Assembly (NCBI RefSeq): GCF_900156075.1
Contig: NZ_FTMM01000001.1
Location: 62,001 to 126,000 of the forward strand
Length of the DNA: 64,000 nucleotides
Source: Chryseobacterium sp. RU37D
Lineage (GTDB): Bacteria; Bacteroidota; Bacteroidia; Flavobacteriales; Weeksellaceae
Direction: 5' to 3'
The notes below the pieces were generated by a model, which was not told the DNA's origin, did not search any database, and saw only the letters and a program-made list of their open reading frames with translations. Position numbers and translations under genes: made by a program. Positions 35,843-44,785 of the stretch are shown here, one piece after another; position 1 is the stretch's first letter; each line of letters begins with the position of its first letter.

Positions 35843-37201
35843 ATGCAAAATAAACAAAAACTTCAATCAGTATTAACTTTTTTATTGCTGATTAATTTTA
35901 ATAGTATCCATGCCCAGATCGGGATTGGTACTTCTACGCCAAACCTTTCTGCTATGCTTGATGTGAGCTCAAACAATAAAGGGGTCTTATTACCTAGTGT
36001 TGCTCTTACTTCAAATATAGATAATACAACTGTTCCATCTCCTGCTAATGGATTAATTGTATGGAATAATGGCTTAGGCGGCTTATCTGAAACAGGATTT
36101 TATTACTGGAACAATCTGAAATGGAATATGCTTTCCATAACAAGCCAAATAAATGGTTCAACTTCAGGATGGAATCTATCTGGTACAAACAGTGGGACTT
36201 ACGCAGGAGCGAATACAACGCTGGCTTTAGGTACAAATACCCTTGACGATTTGGTTTTTAAAGTAAATTCAAATACTATGGGGAGATTAGGAGTATACAA
36301 TTCGATAAGTTTTGGGGTAGGGGCAAATGCTTCCCAAAACGGAATTGCTTTAGGAACTTCTAGTACGGCTTACCAAGGTATCTCAATAGGTAATAATTCT
36401 AGTGTAACGGCAAATGAATCTATAGGTTTGGGTGAATTATCCAATGTTTCGGGATTCCGTTCGATTGCTTTGGGATATAATGCAAAAGTGACGGTAAATG
36501 AATCTTCCGCAGTAGGTAATAACTCAACAGCGTCAGGATTTCAGTCTACAGCAGTAGGATATAATGCAAAAACAACGGCTAATGAATCTTCCGCATTGGG
36601 AAACAATTCATTGGCGGCAGGCTTCCAATCTATTGCTTTAGGATATAATACAAAAACAAACTCAGACAGTGAAACTGCTATAGGATATGGCGCTCTTACA
36701 AACGGACAGCATTCTACAGCTGTTGGCTCAGGAGCTTCGGCTACAGGGCAAAATTCAACAGCCATAGGGTTTCAGGCTTCAACTTCACAATACAATGCTA
36801 TTGTTTTAGGAAACAGTAATGCCAATGTCGGCATCGCAACAAGTACTCCGAATATCAATTCAAAATTGGATGTCAATGGAGGATACAAGCTGGGTGACAG
36901 AGGAACGGTGAGTAAAAACCAGATCAGCTTTGAAATTTGGCCAAGCGTTTCCATCAATAATTTACCTTCTGGAAAATCAACGACCCTCAACATTACAATT
37001 CCTCCAGCACTGACTCCAAGCTCAACTCGGGCAACGATTGTAGTAACTCCGGCAAGTGATTTTGCAGGGAACTCTACATTTTCAATATCAAACCCAAGAC
37101 TGACTTCTACATCGAATATTACAATTAATCTAACCAATATTTCCGGAAGTGCCGAGAGCTTAAACTCTTCACATTTCTATATAACGGTAAATGAATTTTA
37201 A
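35843..37201 (+). CDS. Secreted protein with YadA-head-like repeats
   Basis: 452 residues; a signal peptide ends near HAQ (24) and the mature protein begins 'IGIGTSTPNLSAMLDVSS', the module also opening the protein at 3121. Residues about 156-326 contain the 14-residue Hep/Hag pattern of trimeric adhesin heads ('xxSxAxGxxAxA'), arranged here in 28-residue units such as 'GFQSTAVGYNAKTTANESSA'. A second 'VGIATSTPN' copy follows at about 329, then an all-beta C-terminus. No YadA membrane anchor or T9SS tail is present, so how it is anchored is unclear. The DNA is repetitive with an 84-bp period at about 36440-36690. Function, perhaps adhesion or fibre formation, is inferred. Confidence 0.8.
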   Translation: MQNKQKLQSVLTFLLLINFNSIHAQIGIGTSTPNLSAMLDVSSNNKGVLLPSVALTSNIDNTTVPSPANGLIVWNNGLGGLSETGFYYWNNLKWNMLSITSQINGSTSGWNLSGTNSGTYAGANTTLALGTNTLDDLVFKVNSNTMGRLGVYNSISFGVGANASQNGIALGTSSTAYQGISIGNNSSVTANESIGLGELSNVSGFRSIALGYNAKVTVNESSAVGNNSTASGFQSTAVGYNAKTTANESSALGNNSLAAGFQSIALGYNTKTNSDSETAIGYGALTNGQHSTAVGSGASATGQNSTAIGFQASTSQYNAIVLGNSNANVGIATSTPNINSKLDVNGGYKLGDRGTVSKNQISFEIWPSVSINNLPSGKSTTLNITIPPALTPSSTRATIVVTPASDFAGNSTFSISNPRLTSTSNITINLTNISGSAESLNSSHFYITVNEF

Positions 37202-37287
37202 TAGAATTAAAATAGGCAAAGACACAATTTTTGTTACTTCAGGTAGGTTTAAAATTTATTATGAAGTTAATGGTTTTCTAAGTTTAA

Positions 37288-37314
37288 AAAGGCTGTCTCA
37301 AACGGACAGCCTTT
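37288..37314. terminator. Terminator
   Basis: AAGGCTGTC and GGACAGCCTTT pair around TCAAAC (near-perfect), with T-rich flanks. It lies between the converging secreted protein and nucleoside phosphorylase genes. Confidence 0.75.
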
Positions 37315-37366
37315 CTATTTAGGATTGGTCAATGCTTGGATTTAAGCGAAACAAGATTTCAAAAAA

Positions 37367-38221
37367 TTATTTAATAATTCGTTCTAAAACCCATTCAATC
37401 ATTTTTTTTTCAGAAGCAATGTGATCTGCAGAAAATTCTCCTCGTCTTCTGTTGGCAATTACGTTGTTTACGGTAATTGCCTTATGGCCTAAAAGTTTTG
37501 ACAAAGCGTAAATAGCTGAAGTTTCCATCTCGAAATTGGTTACTCCAAGATCATTTAAAGTTTCTAAGAATTGATCGTCGACTGCTTTTAAACGGAGTTG
37601 TCTTCCCTGTGGAGCATAAAACCCCGGGAAAGTTGCTGTATTTCCATGGTATTTTGCGTCTTTGTACAATTCTCCCAATTCTTCTGCCCAATCTGCAAAA
37701 TAGAGCATCGGCTTGATTTTCGGATAAGGAAATTTTTCCATGAAGTTTTTAGAAAATTCATTTTCAAATTTATAATCCTGGTAAAAATGCATCAAGCCAT
37801 CCAAACCCGCAACATTTTGAGTAACAAGCATGTTATCTACCTGAACATCCGGATTTACACTTCCGCAGGTTCCCATTCTGAACAGCTGCAATGATGAATG
37901 TTCTGTTTTATATTTTTTATTTTTAAGATCAATATTCACCAAAGCATCAAGCTCATTCATTACAATATCAATGTTTTCTGTACCAATTCCGGTTGACATC
38001 ACTGTGATTCTTTCACCTCTTAAAGTTCCGGTATGGGTATAGAACTCTCTTTTATTTTTTTTAACCTCTATTTTATCAAAATATATCGAAACTTTCGCCA
38101 CACGGTCGGGATCTCCGACAAGGATGATCTTTTCAGCAATATCTTCAGGCAAAAGATTAAGGTGATAAATGCTTCCGTCTTCGTTTAGAACAAGCTCTGA
38201 AGCAGCAAGTTTATTGAGCAT
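37367..38221 (-). CDS. Nucleoside phosphorylase (uridine phosphorylase-like)
   Basis: Reversible phosphorolysis of a nucleoside to base and ribose 1-phosphate for salvage. The family motifs are clear: 'VGDPDRVAKVSIYFD' near the N-terminus (phosphate site), 'MSTGIGTENIDIVMNEL' and 'NFEMETSAIYALSKLLG' (Glu-Met-Glu ribose site). At 284 residues it suits the NP-I family. Uridine versus purine specificity cannot be decided from the sequence; a uridine phosphorylase-like assignment is the best fit. Confidence 0.85.
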   Translation of the reverse strand: MLNKLAASELVLNEDGSIYHLNLLPEDIAEKIILVGDPDRVAKVSIYFDKIEVKKNKREFYTHTGTLRGERITVMSTGIGTENIDIVMNELDALVNIDLKNKKYKTEHSSLQLFRMGTCGSVNPDVQVDNMLVTQNVAGLDGLMHFYQDYKFENEFSKNFMEKFPYPKIKPMLYFADWAEELGELYKDAKYHGNTATFPGFYAPQGRQLRLKAVDDQFLETLNDLGVTNFEMETSAIYALSKLLGHKAITVNNVIANRRRGEFSADHIASEKKMIEWVLERIIK

Positions 38222-38553
38222 AATATATATTTAAATCAACCACAAAGTACATAAAATTCCGCAAAAATAAAACAGTATTTTAGTTATTTCGTATAGTTTT
38301 AGTTATAAATGAAAATGAAATATAAACATTCTTTAATTCAATTTAAAATTAGGATAACCTCGGATTAATACTTTTACGCAAAAAATTTCAAGAGATTTCG
38401 GCAACTCTTGTTCCGTGTAAAAATCAAACATTAAAAGGTATCATATCGCAGACGTAGATTTATTTTTAAAATATTGGAAAATATATTTTAACGCAATGTC
38501 CGATCATGGCGTTAAATATCTGAGGTTTCTAATTCAAACAAGGGTAATAAAAA
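38222..38553. other. Intergenic region with hairpin
   Basis: About 330 nt, AT-rich. TAACGC and GCGTTA with flanking ATATTT/AATAT arms (38488-38520) form a hairpin next to the 3' end of the minus-strand eIF1-like gene, probably its terminator. Nothing else is recognised. Confidence 0.4.
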
Positions 38554-38877
38554 CTATCCGCCGACTCTTTTGGTTTTATATCCCATTTCTTTAAGGATAT
38601 CCATAATTTTATCACGATTATCTCCTTGAATGATAATCATTCCATCTTTTTCAGAACCTCCTATTCCTAAAGTAATTTTTATTTTTTTTGAGATTTTTTT
38701 AAGCTCTTCATCGCTGCCTTCCCAACCTTCAACAATGGTGACAGGCTTACCGTTTCTGCCTTTCTTCTCAAATTTGCATATCAAAGGCTCTTTCTGCTTG
38801 AATTTTTCTTCAGGCATTTCAAAATCCTGCTCCTTATGATCAGGAAAAAGGTTCTTTAATTGATCTCTTAAATCCAT
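38554..38877 (-). CDS. Translation initiation factor SUI1/eIF1-like (YciH family)
   Basis: 107 residues with a charged N-terminus and a SUI1/eIF1 domain: 'GRNGKPVTIVEGWEG', 'LKKISKKIKITLGIGGSEKDG', 'IIIQGDNRDKIMDILKEMGY'. Bacterial YciH proteins bind the small ribosomal subunit and influence start-codon fidelity. The gene is divergent from gpmI with a short intergenic region. Confidence 0.9.
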   Translation of the reverse strand: MDLRDQLKNLFPDHKEQDFEMPEEKFKQKEPLICKFEKKGRNGKPVTIVEGWEGSDEELKKISKKIKITLGIGGSEKDGMIIIQGDNRDKIMDILKEMGYKTKRVGG

Positions 38878-38987
38878 ATGACAAAATTAATGATTATTCT
38901 TATTCGAACCTTCAAGGTTTAGATCAAAGAAAAACAATTTTAAATAAATTTTAAGTCCGTCCATTCTTCCATTCATTTCAAAATAAA

Positions 38988-38995
38988 TAAATTTG
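38988..38995 (+). promoter_or_regulatory. -7 element of gpmI
   Basis: TAAATTTG matches TAnnTTTG, 20 nt before the gpmI ATG. A clear -33 box is not seen. Confidence 0.5.
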
Positions 38996-39014
38996 TAATA
39001 CAAAAGTTTACATA

Positions 39015-40556
39015 ATGTCGAAAAAAGCAATATTAGCGATCCTTGACGGATGGGGGTTGGGTATGAATCCGGATGTTTCAGCCATAGATAAAGCAAATAC
39101 ACCATTTATAGATAGTTGTTATAAAAATTTTCCACATACTACACTGGAAGCGAGTGGTTTAGCTGTAGGGCTTCCTGCCGGCCAGATGGGAAATTCTGAA
39201 GTAGGGCACATGAATTTAGGTGCGGGAAGAGTAGTGTATCAGAATCTGGTAAAGCTTAACATGGCAGTTGAAAACAGATCTTTGGGGCAGCAGAAAATCA
39301 TTCAGGATGCTTTTGAATATGCTAAAAAAGAGAATAAAAAAGTGCATTTTATCGGTTTGGTTTCTGATGGAGGAGTACATTCCCATATTAACCATTTAAA
39401 AGGACTATTAACAGCTGCCCACGAATTCGGAATGCATGAAAATGTTTTTGTACATGCATTTACAGACGGCCGCGACTGTGATCCGCATTCCGGGAAAGGT
39501 TTTATTGAAGACCTTATCCAGCATATGGAAAAAACTGTAGGAAAGCTGGCAACCGTTGTCGGGCGTTATTATGCAATGGACAGAGATAAAAGATGGGAAC
39601 GTGTAAAAATCGCGTACGAAGCAATAGTAGAAGGCGTGGGTGCACAGACCACCAACGCTTTGCTGGAAATTCAGAAGTCGTATGACGAAAATATTACGGA
39701 TGAATTCATGAAACCGATCATTATGATTGATTCTACGGCCATGGGAAACGTAGTTCCTGTTGCTAAAATTACCGATCATGATGTGGTGATCTGCTTCAAT
39801 TTCCGTACAGACAGGGGGCGGGAGATTACAGAAGTGCTTACACAGCAGGATTTTCCTGAATATTTCATGAGAAAGCTGCCTTTATATTATGTTACTTTAA
39901 CGAATTACGATAAAACCTTTCAGAATGTGCATGTGGTTTTCGATGAAGAAGTGTTGCATGAAACGATGGGAGAAATTCTGGAAAAAAACCACAAAACACA
40001 GATCAGAATTGCAGAAACGGAAAAATATCCTCACGTAACTTTCTTCTTTTCAGGTGGAAGAGAAGAGCCATTTGCAGGAGAAAAGCGTTTGCTTTGTCCA
40101 AGTCCGAAAGATGTTCCGACTTACGATTTGAAGCCTGAAATGTCTGCATATGATATTACCAATGCTATTGTTCCGGAGTTGGAAAATGAAACGGCAGATT
40201 TTATTTGCTTAAACTTTGCCAATACCGATATGGTAGGCCACACCGGAGTTTTTTCTGCAGCAGTAAAAGCGGCGGAAACAGTAGATAAGTGTATAGAAAA
40301 GGTGGCAACTACAGCTTATGAGCATGGCTATGCGGTTTTCATCCTTGCAGATCACGGAAATTCTGATGTGATGATTAATCCTGACGGAAGCCCCAACACA
40401 CAGCATTCCACCAATCTGGTCCCTTTTATTGTAATGGATAAGGAACACACCTGGAATTTAAAGCCCGGAAAATTAGGAGATGTTGCTCCAACTATTCTAA
40501 AGGTAATGAGAATCGATACTCCGGAGGTGATGACGGGAGATATTTTAGTTAGCTAA
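39015..40556 (+). CDS. gpmI: 2,3-bisphosphoglycerate-independent phosphoglycerate mutase
   Basis: Glycolytic interconversion of 3- and 2-phosphoglycerate. The alkaline-phosphatase-fold metal site is visible: 'LDGWGLG' near the start, phosphorylated Ser in 'GNSEVGHMNLGAG' (about residue 62), and 'DHGNSD' with 'TQHSTNLVPF' near the end. At 513 residues it is full length. It ends 33 nt before a repeat element. Confidence 0.96.
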   Translation: MSKKAILAILDGWGLGMNPDVSAIDKANTPFIDSCYKNFPHTTLEASGLAVGLPAGQMGNSEVGHMNLGAGRVVYQNLVKLNMAVENRSLGQQKIIQDAFEYAKKENKKVHFIGLVSDGGVHSHINHLKGLLTAAHEFGMHENVFVHAFTDGRDCDPHSGKGFIEDLIQHMEKTVGKLATVVGRYYAMDRDKRWERVKIAYEAIVEGVGAQTTNALLEIQKSYDENITDEFMKPIIMIDSTAMGNVVPVAKITDHDVVICFNFRTDRGREITEVLTQQDFPEYFMRKLPLYYVTLTNYDKTFQNVHVVFDEEVLHETMGEILEKNHKTQIRIAETEKYPHVTFFFSGGREEPFAGEKRLLCPSPKDVPTYDLKPEMSAYDITNAIVPELENETADFICLNFANTDMVGHTGVFSAAVKAAETVDKCIEKVATTAYEHGYAVFILADHGNSDVMINPDGSPNTQHSTNLVPFIVMDKEHTWNLKPGKLGDVAPTILKVMRIDTPEVMTGDILVS

Positions 40557-40616
40557 AAATTATAAATTGAAATTACTTTAATTTTTAGAAGCTATTTCCC
40601 GCTTTCGCTACTCGTT

Positions 40617-40669
40617 TTTTCCGTTTCAGGGTTTCGGCGGCTTCGCCGCCGAAACCCTGAAACGGAAAA
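40617..40669. repeat. Long perfect hairpin, GAGCTCAAACAAA-flanked family, copy 2
   Basis: Perfect inverted repeat with 25-bp arms and a TTC loop at 40642-40644. It is preceded by 'AGCTATTTCCCGCTTTCGCTA' (from 40589) and followed by GAGCTCAAACAAA, then 'ATCGGGGCTAGGGT' (about 40690-40703). The stem sequence is different from copy 1, yet base pairing is perfect. It may terminate gpmI, but the conserved flanks show it is more than a terminator. Confidence 0.85.
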
Positions 40670-40821
40670 GAGCTCAAACAAACCGCTCAATCGGGGCTAG
40701 GGTAGTAGTTATGCATTGAATATTTGGGAAATATTCACAAAATTTGTGATGCTGAAATCTTTAGGTTCGACTTAGTCAAGGCATCTATACCCGAATCTTT
40801 TCATAATTTTTTATTTCTAAA

Positions 40822-40847
40822 CTTAGATCCTTTCAGGAAGACAAACT
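40822..40847 (-). repeat. Inverted 'GTCTTCCTGAAAGGATCTAA' repeat
   Basis: Reverse complement of a 'TTTGTCATCCTGAAAGGATCTAA'-type sequence. A similar stretch is at 112-133, again within about 200 nt of a hairpin-family copy. Confidence 0.45.
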
Positions 40848-40992
40848 TAGAGAATGGAAAAAAGATTAAAAATTATTTAAGTATTTAAAATAGAAAAAAA
40901 ATAATACCGCTATAAAAATTGGCTAACGCATTTTTATGATTAATATCAGAAAGAATTAACACAATATTATGTCTTAAATAATAAATAAATTC

Positions 40993-41000
40993 TAACTTTG
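40993..41000 (+). promoter_or_regulatory. -7 element of acyl-ACP desaturase gene
   Basis: TAACTTTG matches TAnnTTTG, 24 nt before the ATG at 41024. Confidence 0.5.
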
Positions 41001-41023
41001 TACTTTAATTCTAAATTCTAAAA

Positions 41024-42004
41024 ATGTATCAAAAGCTTGTAAGGAAGGAAGTAATGGGAATATTAGAAAAGGAAGTAGTTTCTTTTCTGGATAAATTTTT
41101 AACCCCTATCGAAAAAATCTGGCAACCATCTGATTACCTTCCGGATCCTTCGAGTGCAGATTTTAAATATGATTTAGAAGAAATCCAGACTTTTGCACGT
41201 GAAATGCCTTATGATTTATTCGTAACGTTGATTGGCGACTGTATTACCGAGGAAGCTTTACCTTCCTACGAATCATGGTTGATGGGAGTAGATGGGATCG
41301 ATCAGGAGGAGCAAAAAGTAGGCTGGGCAAACTGGGTAAGAGCCTGGACTGCCGAAGAAAACAGACACGGTGACCTTTTAAACAAATACCTTTATCTGTG
41401 CGGAAGAGTCAATATGAGAGAAGTAGAAGTTACGACTCAATATTTGATCAATGACGGTTTTGATCTGGGCACAAGCATGGATCCTTATAGAAACTTTGTC
41501 TATACCAGCTTTCAGGAAACGGCCACCAATATTTCCCACAGAAGAGTAGGTACATTAGCAAAGCAGTCCGGAAACGGAAAATTAGCTAAAATGTGTGGTG
41601 TAATTGCTGCAGATGAAGCAAGACACGCAAAGGCTTACAAACATTTCGTAGCAAAAATTTTGGAGATTGACCCTTCAGAAATGATTTTGGCGTTTGAAGA
41701 TATGATGCGTAAAAAAATTGTCATGCCTGCTCACATGATGAGACAATCCGGCCAGAAAGCGGGAGAGCTTTGGGGGCATTTTTCTGATGCGGCTCAAAGA
41801 TGTATGGTTTATACAGGTCAGGATTACATCAATATATTGAAGGATTTATTGGATGAATGGAAAATCGAACACGTAAAAGGCCTTACCGAAACAGCTGAAA
41901 AAGCCCAAGAATACCTGATGAAATTACCCGGAAGATTACAGAAAATCACAGACAGAATTTCAACACCTGACCTACAATTCCAGTTTAATTGGGTTAAAAG
42001 TTAG
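41024..42004 (+). CDS. Acyl-ACP desaturase
   Basis: Soluble di-iron desaturase of the plant stearoyl-ACP Delta-9 family, introducing a double bond in acyl-ACP and so setting membrane fluidity. Both diiron helices are visible: 'WTAEENRHGDLLNKYL' (EENRH, around residue 112) and 'IAADEARHAKAYKHF' (DEARH). It is 326 residues, normal for bacterial members. It may require a ferredoxin electron donor; one gene for such a protein is at 13.3 kb. Confidence 0.92.
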   Translation: MYQKLVRKEVMGILEKEVVSFLDKFLTPIEKIWQPSDYLPDPSSADFKYDLEEIQTFAREMPYDLFVTLIGDCITEEALPSYESWLMGVDGIDQEEQKVGWANWVRAWTAEENRHGDLLNKYLYLCGRVNMREVEVTTQYLINDGFDLGTSMDPYRNFVYTSFQETATNISHRRVGTLAKQSGNGKLAKMCGVIAADEARHAKAYKHFVAKILEIDPSEMILAFEDMMRKKIVMPAHMMRQSGQKAGELWGHFSDAAQRCMVYTGQDYINILKDLLDEWKIEHVKGLTETAEKAQEYLMKLPGRLQKITDRISTPDLQFQFNWVKS

Positions 42005-42031
42005 TCTAAAATTTAGCAAATTATAAAACAA

Positions 42032-42060
42032 AGGAGTGTCAGGTTTTTTGACACTCTTTT
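42032..42060 (+). terminator. Terminator of acyl-ACP desaturase gene
   Basis: GGAGTGTCA and TTGACACTC pair around a T loop and are followed by TTTTTATTT. The -33 box of the next gene overlaps its loop. Confidence 0.7.
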
Positions 42061-42074
42061 TATTTGTATCTTTG
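42047..42074 (+). promoter_or_regulatory. Promoter of HAD-like gene
   Basis: TTTG at 42047-42050 and TATCTTTG at 42067-42074 are 16 nt apart, a little short of the ideal spacer. The ATG at 42064 would be before the promoter, so 42094 is the likely start. Confidence 0.55.
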
Positions 42075-42093
42075 CACTTCAAAATATATTCAA

Positions 42094-42525
42094 ATGATGA
42101 ATAATAAGAAAATTGCTGTAGACTTTGACGGAACTATCGTGGATGATGCTTATCCGGCAATTGGGAAACCGAAAATTTTTGCTTTTGAAACTTTAAAAAG
42201 ACTTCAATCCGAGGGCTATAGGCTTATTCTATGGACATACAGACACGGGAAAACGTTGGATGAAGCAGTAGAATTCTGTAAACAAAACGGCGTAGAATTC
42301 TATGCTGTGAATTCTAGCTTTGAAGGTGAAGTTTTTGATTCTGAAAACCAGTCAAGAAAACTGGATGCCGATTGGTTCATTGATGATAGGAATCTTGGCG
42401 GTTTCCCAGGTTGGGGTGAGATATACAATATTATCCAGGAGAGAATAGAGTTTCGTGTAGAAGGGAAAGAGGTTTTGGCGTATTCAAAACTTAAAAAAGA
42501 AAAGAAAAAAGGATTATTCTGGTAA
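42094..42525 (+). CDS. HAD-like hydrolase (BT0820-type)
   Basis: 143-residue putative phosphatase of the haloacid dehalogenase superfamily. The nucleophile motif 'VDFDGTIVDD' is near the N-terminus, followed by 'LWTYRHGKTLDEAVEFC' and the acidic 'DWFIDDRNLGG' motif. It is a small capless member. Start at 42094 or 42097 (two Met codons) is chosen over 42064 because the promoter precedes it. Substrate unknown. Confidence 0.82.
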   Translation: MMNNKKIAVDFDGTIVDDAYPAIGKPKIFAFETLKRLQSEGYRLILWTYRHGKTLDEAVEFCKQNGVEFYAVNSSFEGEVFDSENQSRKLDADWFIDDRNLGGFPGWGEIYNIIQERIEFRVEGKEVLAYSKLKKEKKKGLFW

Positions 42526-42680
42526 AATTATAGAGAAATTAGAAGTTAGATGTTAGAAATTAATCTAATATCACTTTTAATCATTTTATCCAGAAAAGTA
42601 AAGATGTTTAGAATTAGAAAATGTATTCATTTAGTTGTCAATCTAATATCTAACATCTAATATCTAACATCTATATAAAA
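42526..42680. repeat. Intergenic tandem repeat 'TAATATCTAACATC'
   Basis: The 14-bp unit 'TAATATCTAACATC' occurs twice in tandem at about 42643-42673, and an inverted relative 'AGTTAGATGTTAGAA' lies at about 42543-42557. It is an intergenic repeat, not a CRISPR array, since there are no spacers. Confidence 0.6.
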
Positions 42681-43490
42681 ATGATTCAATTAAAAACAAT
42701 AGACGAACTCCGTCTGATGAAAGAAAGTGCCCGTTTGGTCTCAAAAACATTAGGTATGTTGGCCAAAGAAATCAAGCCTGGGATTACCACTTTATATTTA
42801 GATAAATTAGCTCATGATTTTATTAAGGATCACGGTGCTGAACCAGCTTTTCTGGGATATGGAGGATTTCCGTATTCTTTGTGTATTTCTCCAAACGAGC
42901 AGGTGGTTCATGGTTTTCCAAACAATGATGTGGTAAAGGAAGGAGATGTACTTTCTGTGGATTGTGGGGTTATTTTAAATGGTTTTGTAGGAGACCATGC
43001 TTATACTTTCGAGATTGGTGAAGTAAATCCTGAAACCAAAAAATTATTAAAAGTCGCCAAAGAGTCTTTATATAAAGGTATTGAGCAGTGTATCAGAGGA
43101 AAAAGAATCGGTGATATTTCTTATGCCATTCAAAAGCATTGTGAAAAAGAAGGATATGGAGTAGTAAAAGAGCTTGTAGGACACGGATTGGGAAGACAGA
43201 TGCACGAAGACCCACAGGTTCCGAATTACGGAAAACAGGGCAGCGGAAAAGTAATTAAAGACGGCCTTGCAATTGCTATCGAACCTATGATCAATCTTGG
43301 AACTGACAAAGTGAAATTCCATAATGACGGATGGACCGTGACTACGCAGGATAACCAGCCTTCCGCACACTTCGAGCATGATGTGGCGGTAATCAATGGC
43401 AAGCCAGTGCTGCTTTCTACTTTCCAGTATATTTATGATGCCTTAGGAATTGTAAGCGACGAAGAAAAAGCTTTCCAACTGGACTTTTAA
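42681..43490 (+). CDS. map: Methionine aminopeptidase, type I
   Basis: Removes the initiator methionine from nascent proteins. The metal ligands are in 'VDCGVILNGFVGDHAYTF' (two Asp), 'GHGLGRQMHEDP' (His), 'AIEPMI' (Glu) and 'FEHDVAV' (Glu). It is 269 residues, type I without the insert. The stop codon overlaps the start of the next gene (TAATG). Confidence 0.95.
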   Translation: MIQLKTIDELRLMKESARLVSKTLGMLAKEIKPGITTLYLDKLAHDFIKDHGAEPAFLGYGGFPYSLCISPNEQVVHGFPNNDVVKEGDVLSVDCGVILNGFVGDHAYTFEIGEVNPETKKLLKVAKESLYKGIEQCIRGKRIGDISYAIQKHCEKEGYGVVKELVGHGLGRQMHEDPQVPNYGKQGSGKVIKDGLAIAIEPMINLGTDKVKFHNDGWTVTTQDNQPSAHFEHDVAVINGKPVLLSTFQYIYDALGIVSDEEKAFQLDF

Positions 43491-44257
43491 TGAAAAAAAT
43501 TACTAAATTTTTACTTAATAAAATCCCACGTCCGATGCTTATTCAAATGAGTATTTGGGCGAGGCCGCTTATTTATCAGTTTTTCAAAGGAGATCAATTT
43601 TTTGATCCTATTGATGGTAGGTCTTACAGAAAATTTCTTCCTTATGGATACGGAAATCAACGCGAAAATGCGCTTTCTCCCGGGACTCTAAGTCTGGAAA
43701 GACACCGCCAGATGTGGCTTTATCTTCAAAATGAAACTGAATTTTTCATTAAAAACTATAAAGTTTTACACATTGCTCCTGAGCAGGAATTTTTGAGGAA
43801 ATTCAAAAGAATGAGCAATCTGAATTATATTTCAGCTGATCTCTATTCTCCGATTGTAGATGTAAAAGCGAATATTCTTGACCTTCCTTTTGAGAATGAG
43901 AGTTTTGATATTATTTTCTGTAACCATGTTCTGGAGCATATTGAAGATGATGCAAAAGCAATGAGTGAGCTCTACAGGGTTTTAAAGCCCGGTGGATGGG
44001 GAATTATACAGGTTCCTATGAAGAATTCTCTCGAAAAAACCTATGAAGATTTCACCATTAAAGATCCTAAGGAACGTCAGAAACATTTCGGGCAGTATGA
44101 CCATGTCCGCTGGTATGGGATGGATTATTTTGATCGCTTGCGGAAAGCAGGCTTCGAAGCAGAACCGAATTTTTATTCTCAGAAATTTTCTGATGAAGAG
44201 GTCAAAAAGTATGGATTAAGGAAAAACGAAATCCTTCCCGTTGTCTATAAAAAATAA
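43490..44257 (+). CDS. Class I SAM-dependent methyltransferase
   Basis: 255 residues. The SAM-binding core has 'YKVLHIAPEQEFLRKF' (motif I is unusual, with HIAPEQ in place of the glycine-rich loop), 'ISADLYSPIVDVKANI' and 'DIIFCNHVLEHIEDDAKAM', then 'YRVLKPGGW'. Substrate unknown; the Methyltransf_11 fold is certain. It is translationally coupled to map by a one-base overlap, but a functional link to N-terminal methionine removal is not established. Confidence 0.85.
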   Translation: MKKITKFLLNKIPRPMLIQMSIWARPLIYQFFKGDQFFDPIDGRSYRKFLPYGYGNQRENALSPGTLSLERHRQMWLYLQNETEFFIKNYKVLHIAPEQEFLRKFKRMSNLNYISADLYSPIVDVKANILDLPFENESFDIIFCNHVLEHIEDDAKAMSELYRVLKPGGWGIIQVPMKNSLEKTYEDFTIKDPKERQKHFGQYDHVRWYGMDYFDRLRKAGFEAEPNFYSQKFSDEEVKKYGLRKNEILPVVYKK

Positions 44258-44293
44258 CAAAAACCGTCTCCAATAAGTTTTACTTTCATCAAT

Positions 44294-44350
44294 AAGAGCG
44301 GGCTTTAGCCCGTTTACAAAATAAAATTTCTTAGGCTTTAGCCAAAACCT
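44294..44350. repeat. Intergenic 'GCGGGCTTTAGCCCG' repeat
   Basis: AAGAGCGGGCTTTAGCCCGT forms a short hairpin (CGGGC/GCCCG), followed by TTAGGCTTTAGCC and CCTAA, another inverted arrangement. Such paired 'ttagGCTTTAGCC' elements are frequent between genes in this order. A partial relative is at 33368-33391. It lies between the converging methyltransferase and SMR genes. Confidence 0.55.
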
Positions 44351-44678
44351 AATGTGCAGAAACAGCCTTCAATCCAACTACAGAGCCTATCAGTGTAACA
44401 ATAAAGAAGATTCTCCAGAAGCTCACCGGATCTTTAAAGAAAAAGATTCCCATTAAGACAGTTCCCACTGCGCCGATTCCCGTCCAGACCGCATAAGCAG
44501 TTCCGATAGGCAGAGTCTGAGTAGCTTTAATAAGGAGAAGCATGCTGATGGTAAGCGAAACCAGAAAGCCTGCAAACCAGAAATACATAGTAGTACCGGT
44601 TGTTTCCTTTACCTTTCCAAGGCATGATGCAAATGCAACCTCAAATAACCCTGCAATAATTAAGATAATCCAATTCAT
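44349..44678 (-). CDS. SMR family exporter (Gdx/SugE type)
   Basis: 109 residues with four transmembrane helices. The essential Glu of small multidrug resistance proteins is in 'IIAGLFEVAFASC' (Glu13), and 'TLPIGTAYAVWTGIGAVG' is the diagnostic central helix. The 'GTAYAVW' motif with 'GLFEV' fits the guanidinium exporter (Gdx/SugE) branch more than EmrE. The Crp/Fnr gene upstream on the same strand may control it. No guanidine riboswitch was recognised upstream. Confidence 0.85.
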   Translation of the reverse strand: MNWIILIIAGLFEVAFASCLGKVKETTGTTMYFWFAGFLVSLTISMLLLIKATQTLPIGTAYAVWTGIGAVGTVLMGIFFFKDPVSFWRIFFIVTLIGSVVGLKAVSAH

Positions 44679-44785
44679 TTTTCAATATTTCTCCTGCAAA
44701 ATTCTGAATTTAAAATGAATTAAAATTTTACAATTGTTAAAAAATATATATTTATCATCTCTCAAGCTCTCAAACACAAAAAAAC

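Larger units (their letters stand above)
40557..41023. other. Intergenic region with repeats
   Basis: No gene. It contains the hairpin-family element (about 40589-40703), an inverted 'TTTGTCTTCCTGAAAGGATCTAA' copy (complement of 40822-40847) and the acyl-ACP desaturase promoter. Confidence 0.6.

Noticed and set aside
36541..37137. Minus-strand frames opposite the YadA-head-like repeats
   Set aside because: Repeated DNA with biased codons keeps antisense frames open; no independent support.
42643..42673. Tandem repeat as possible CRISPR array
   Set aside because: Two adjacent copies without spacers; no cas genes in the window.
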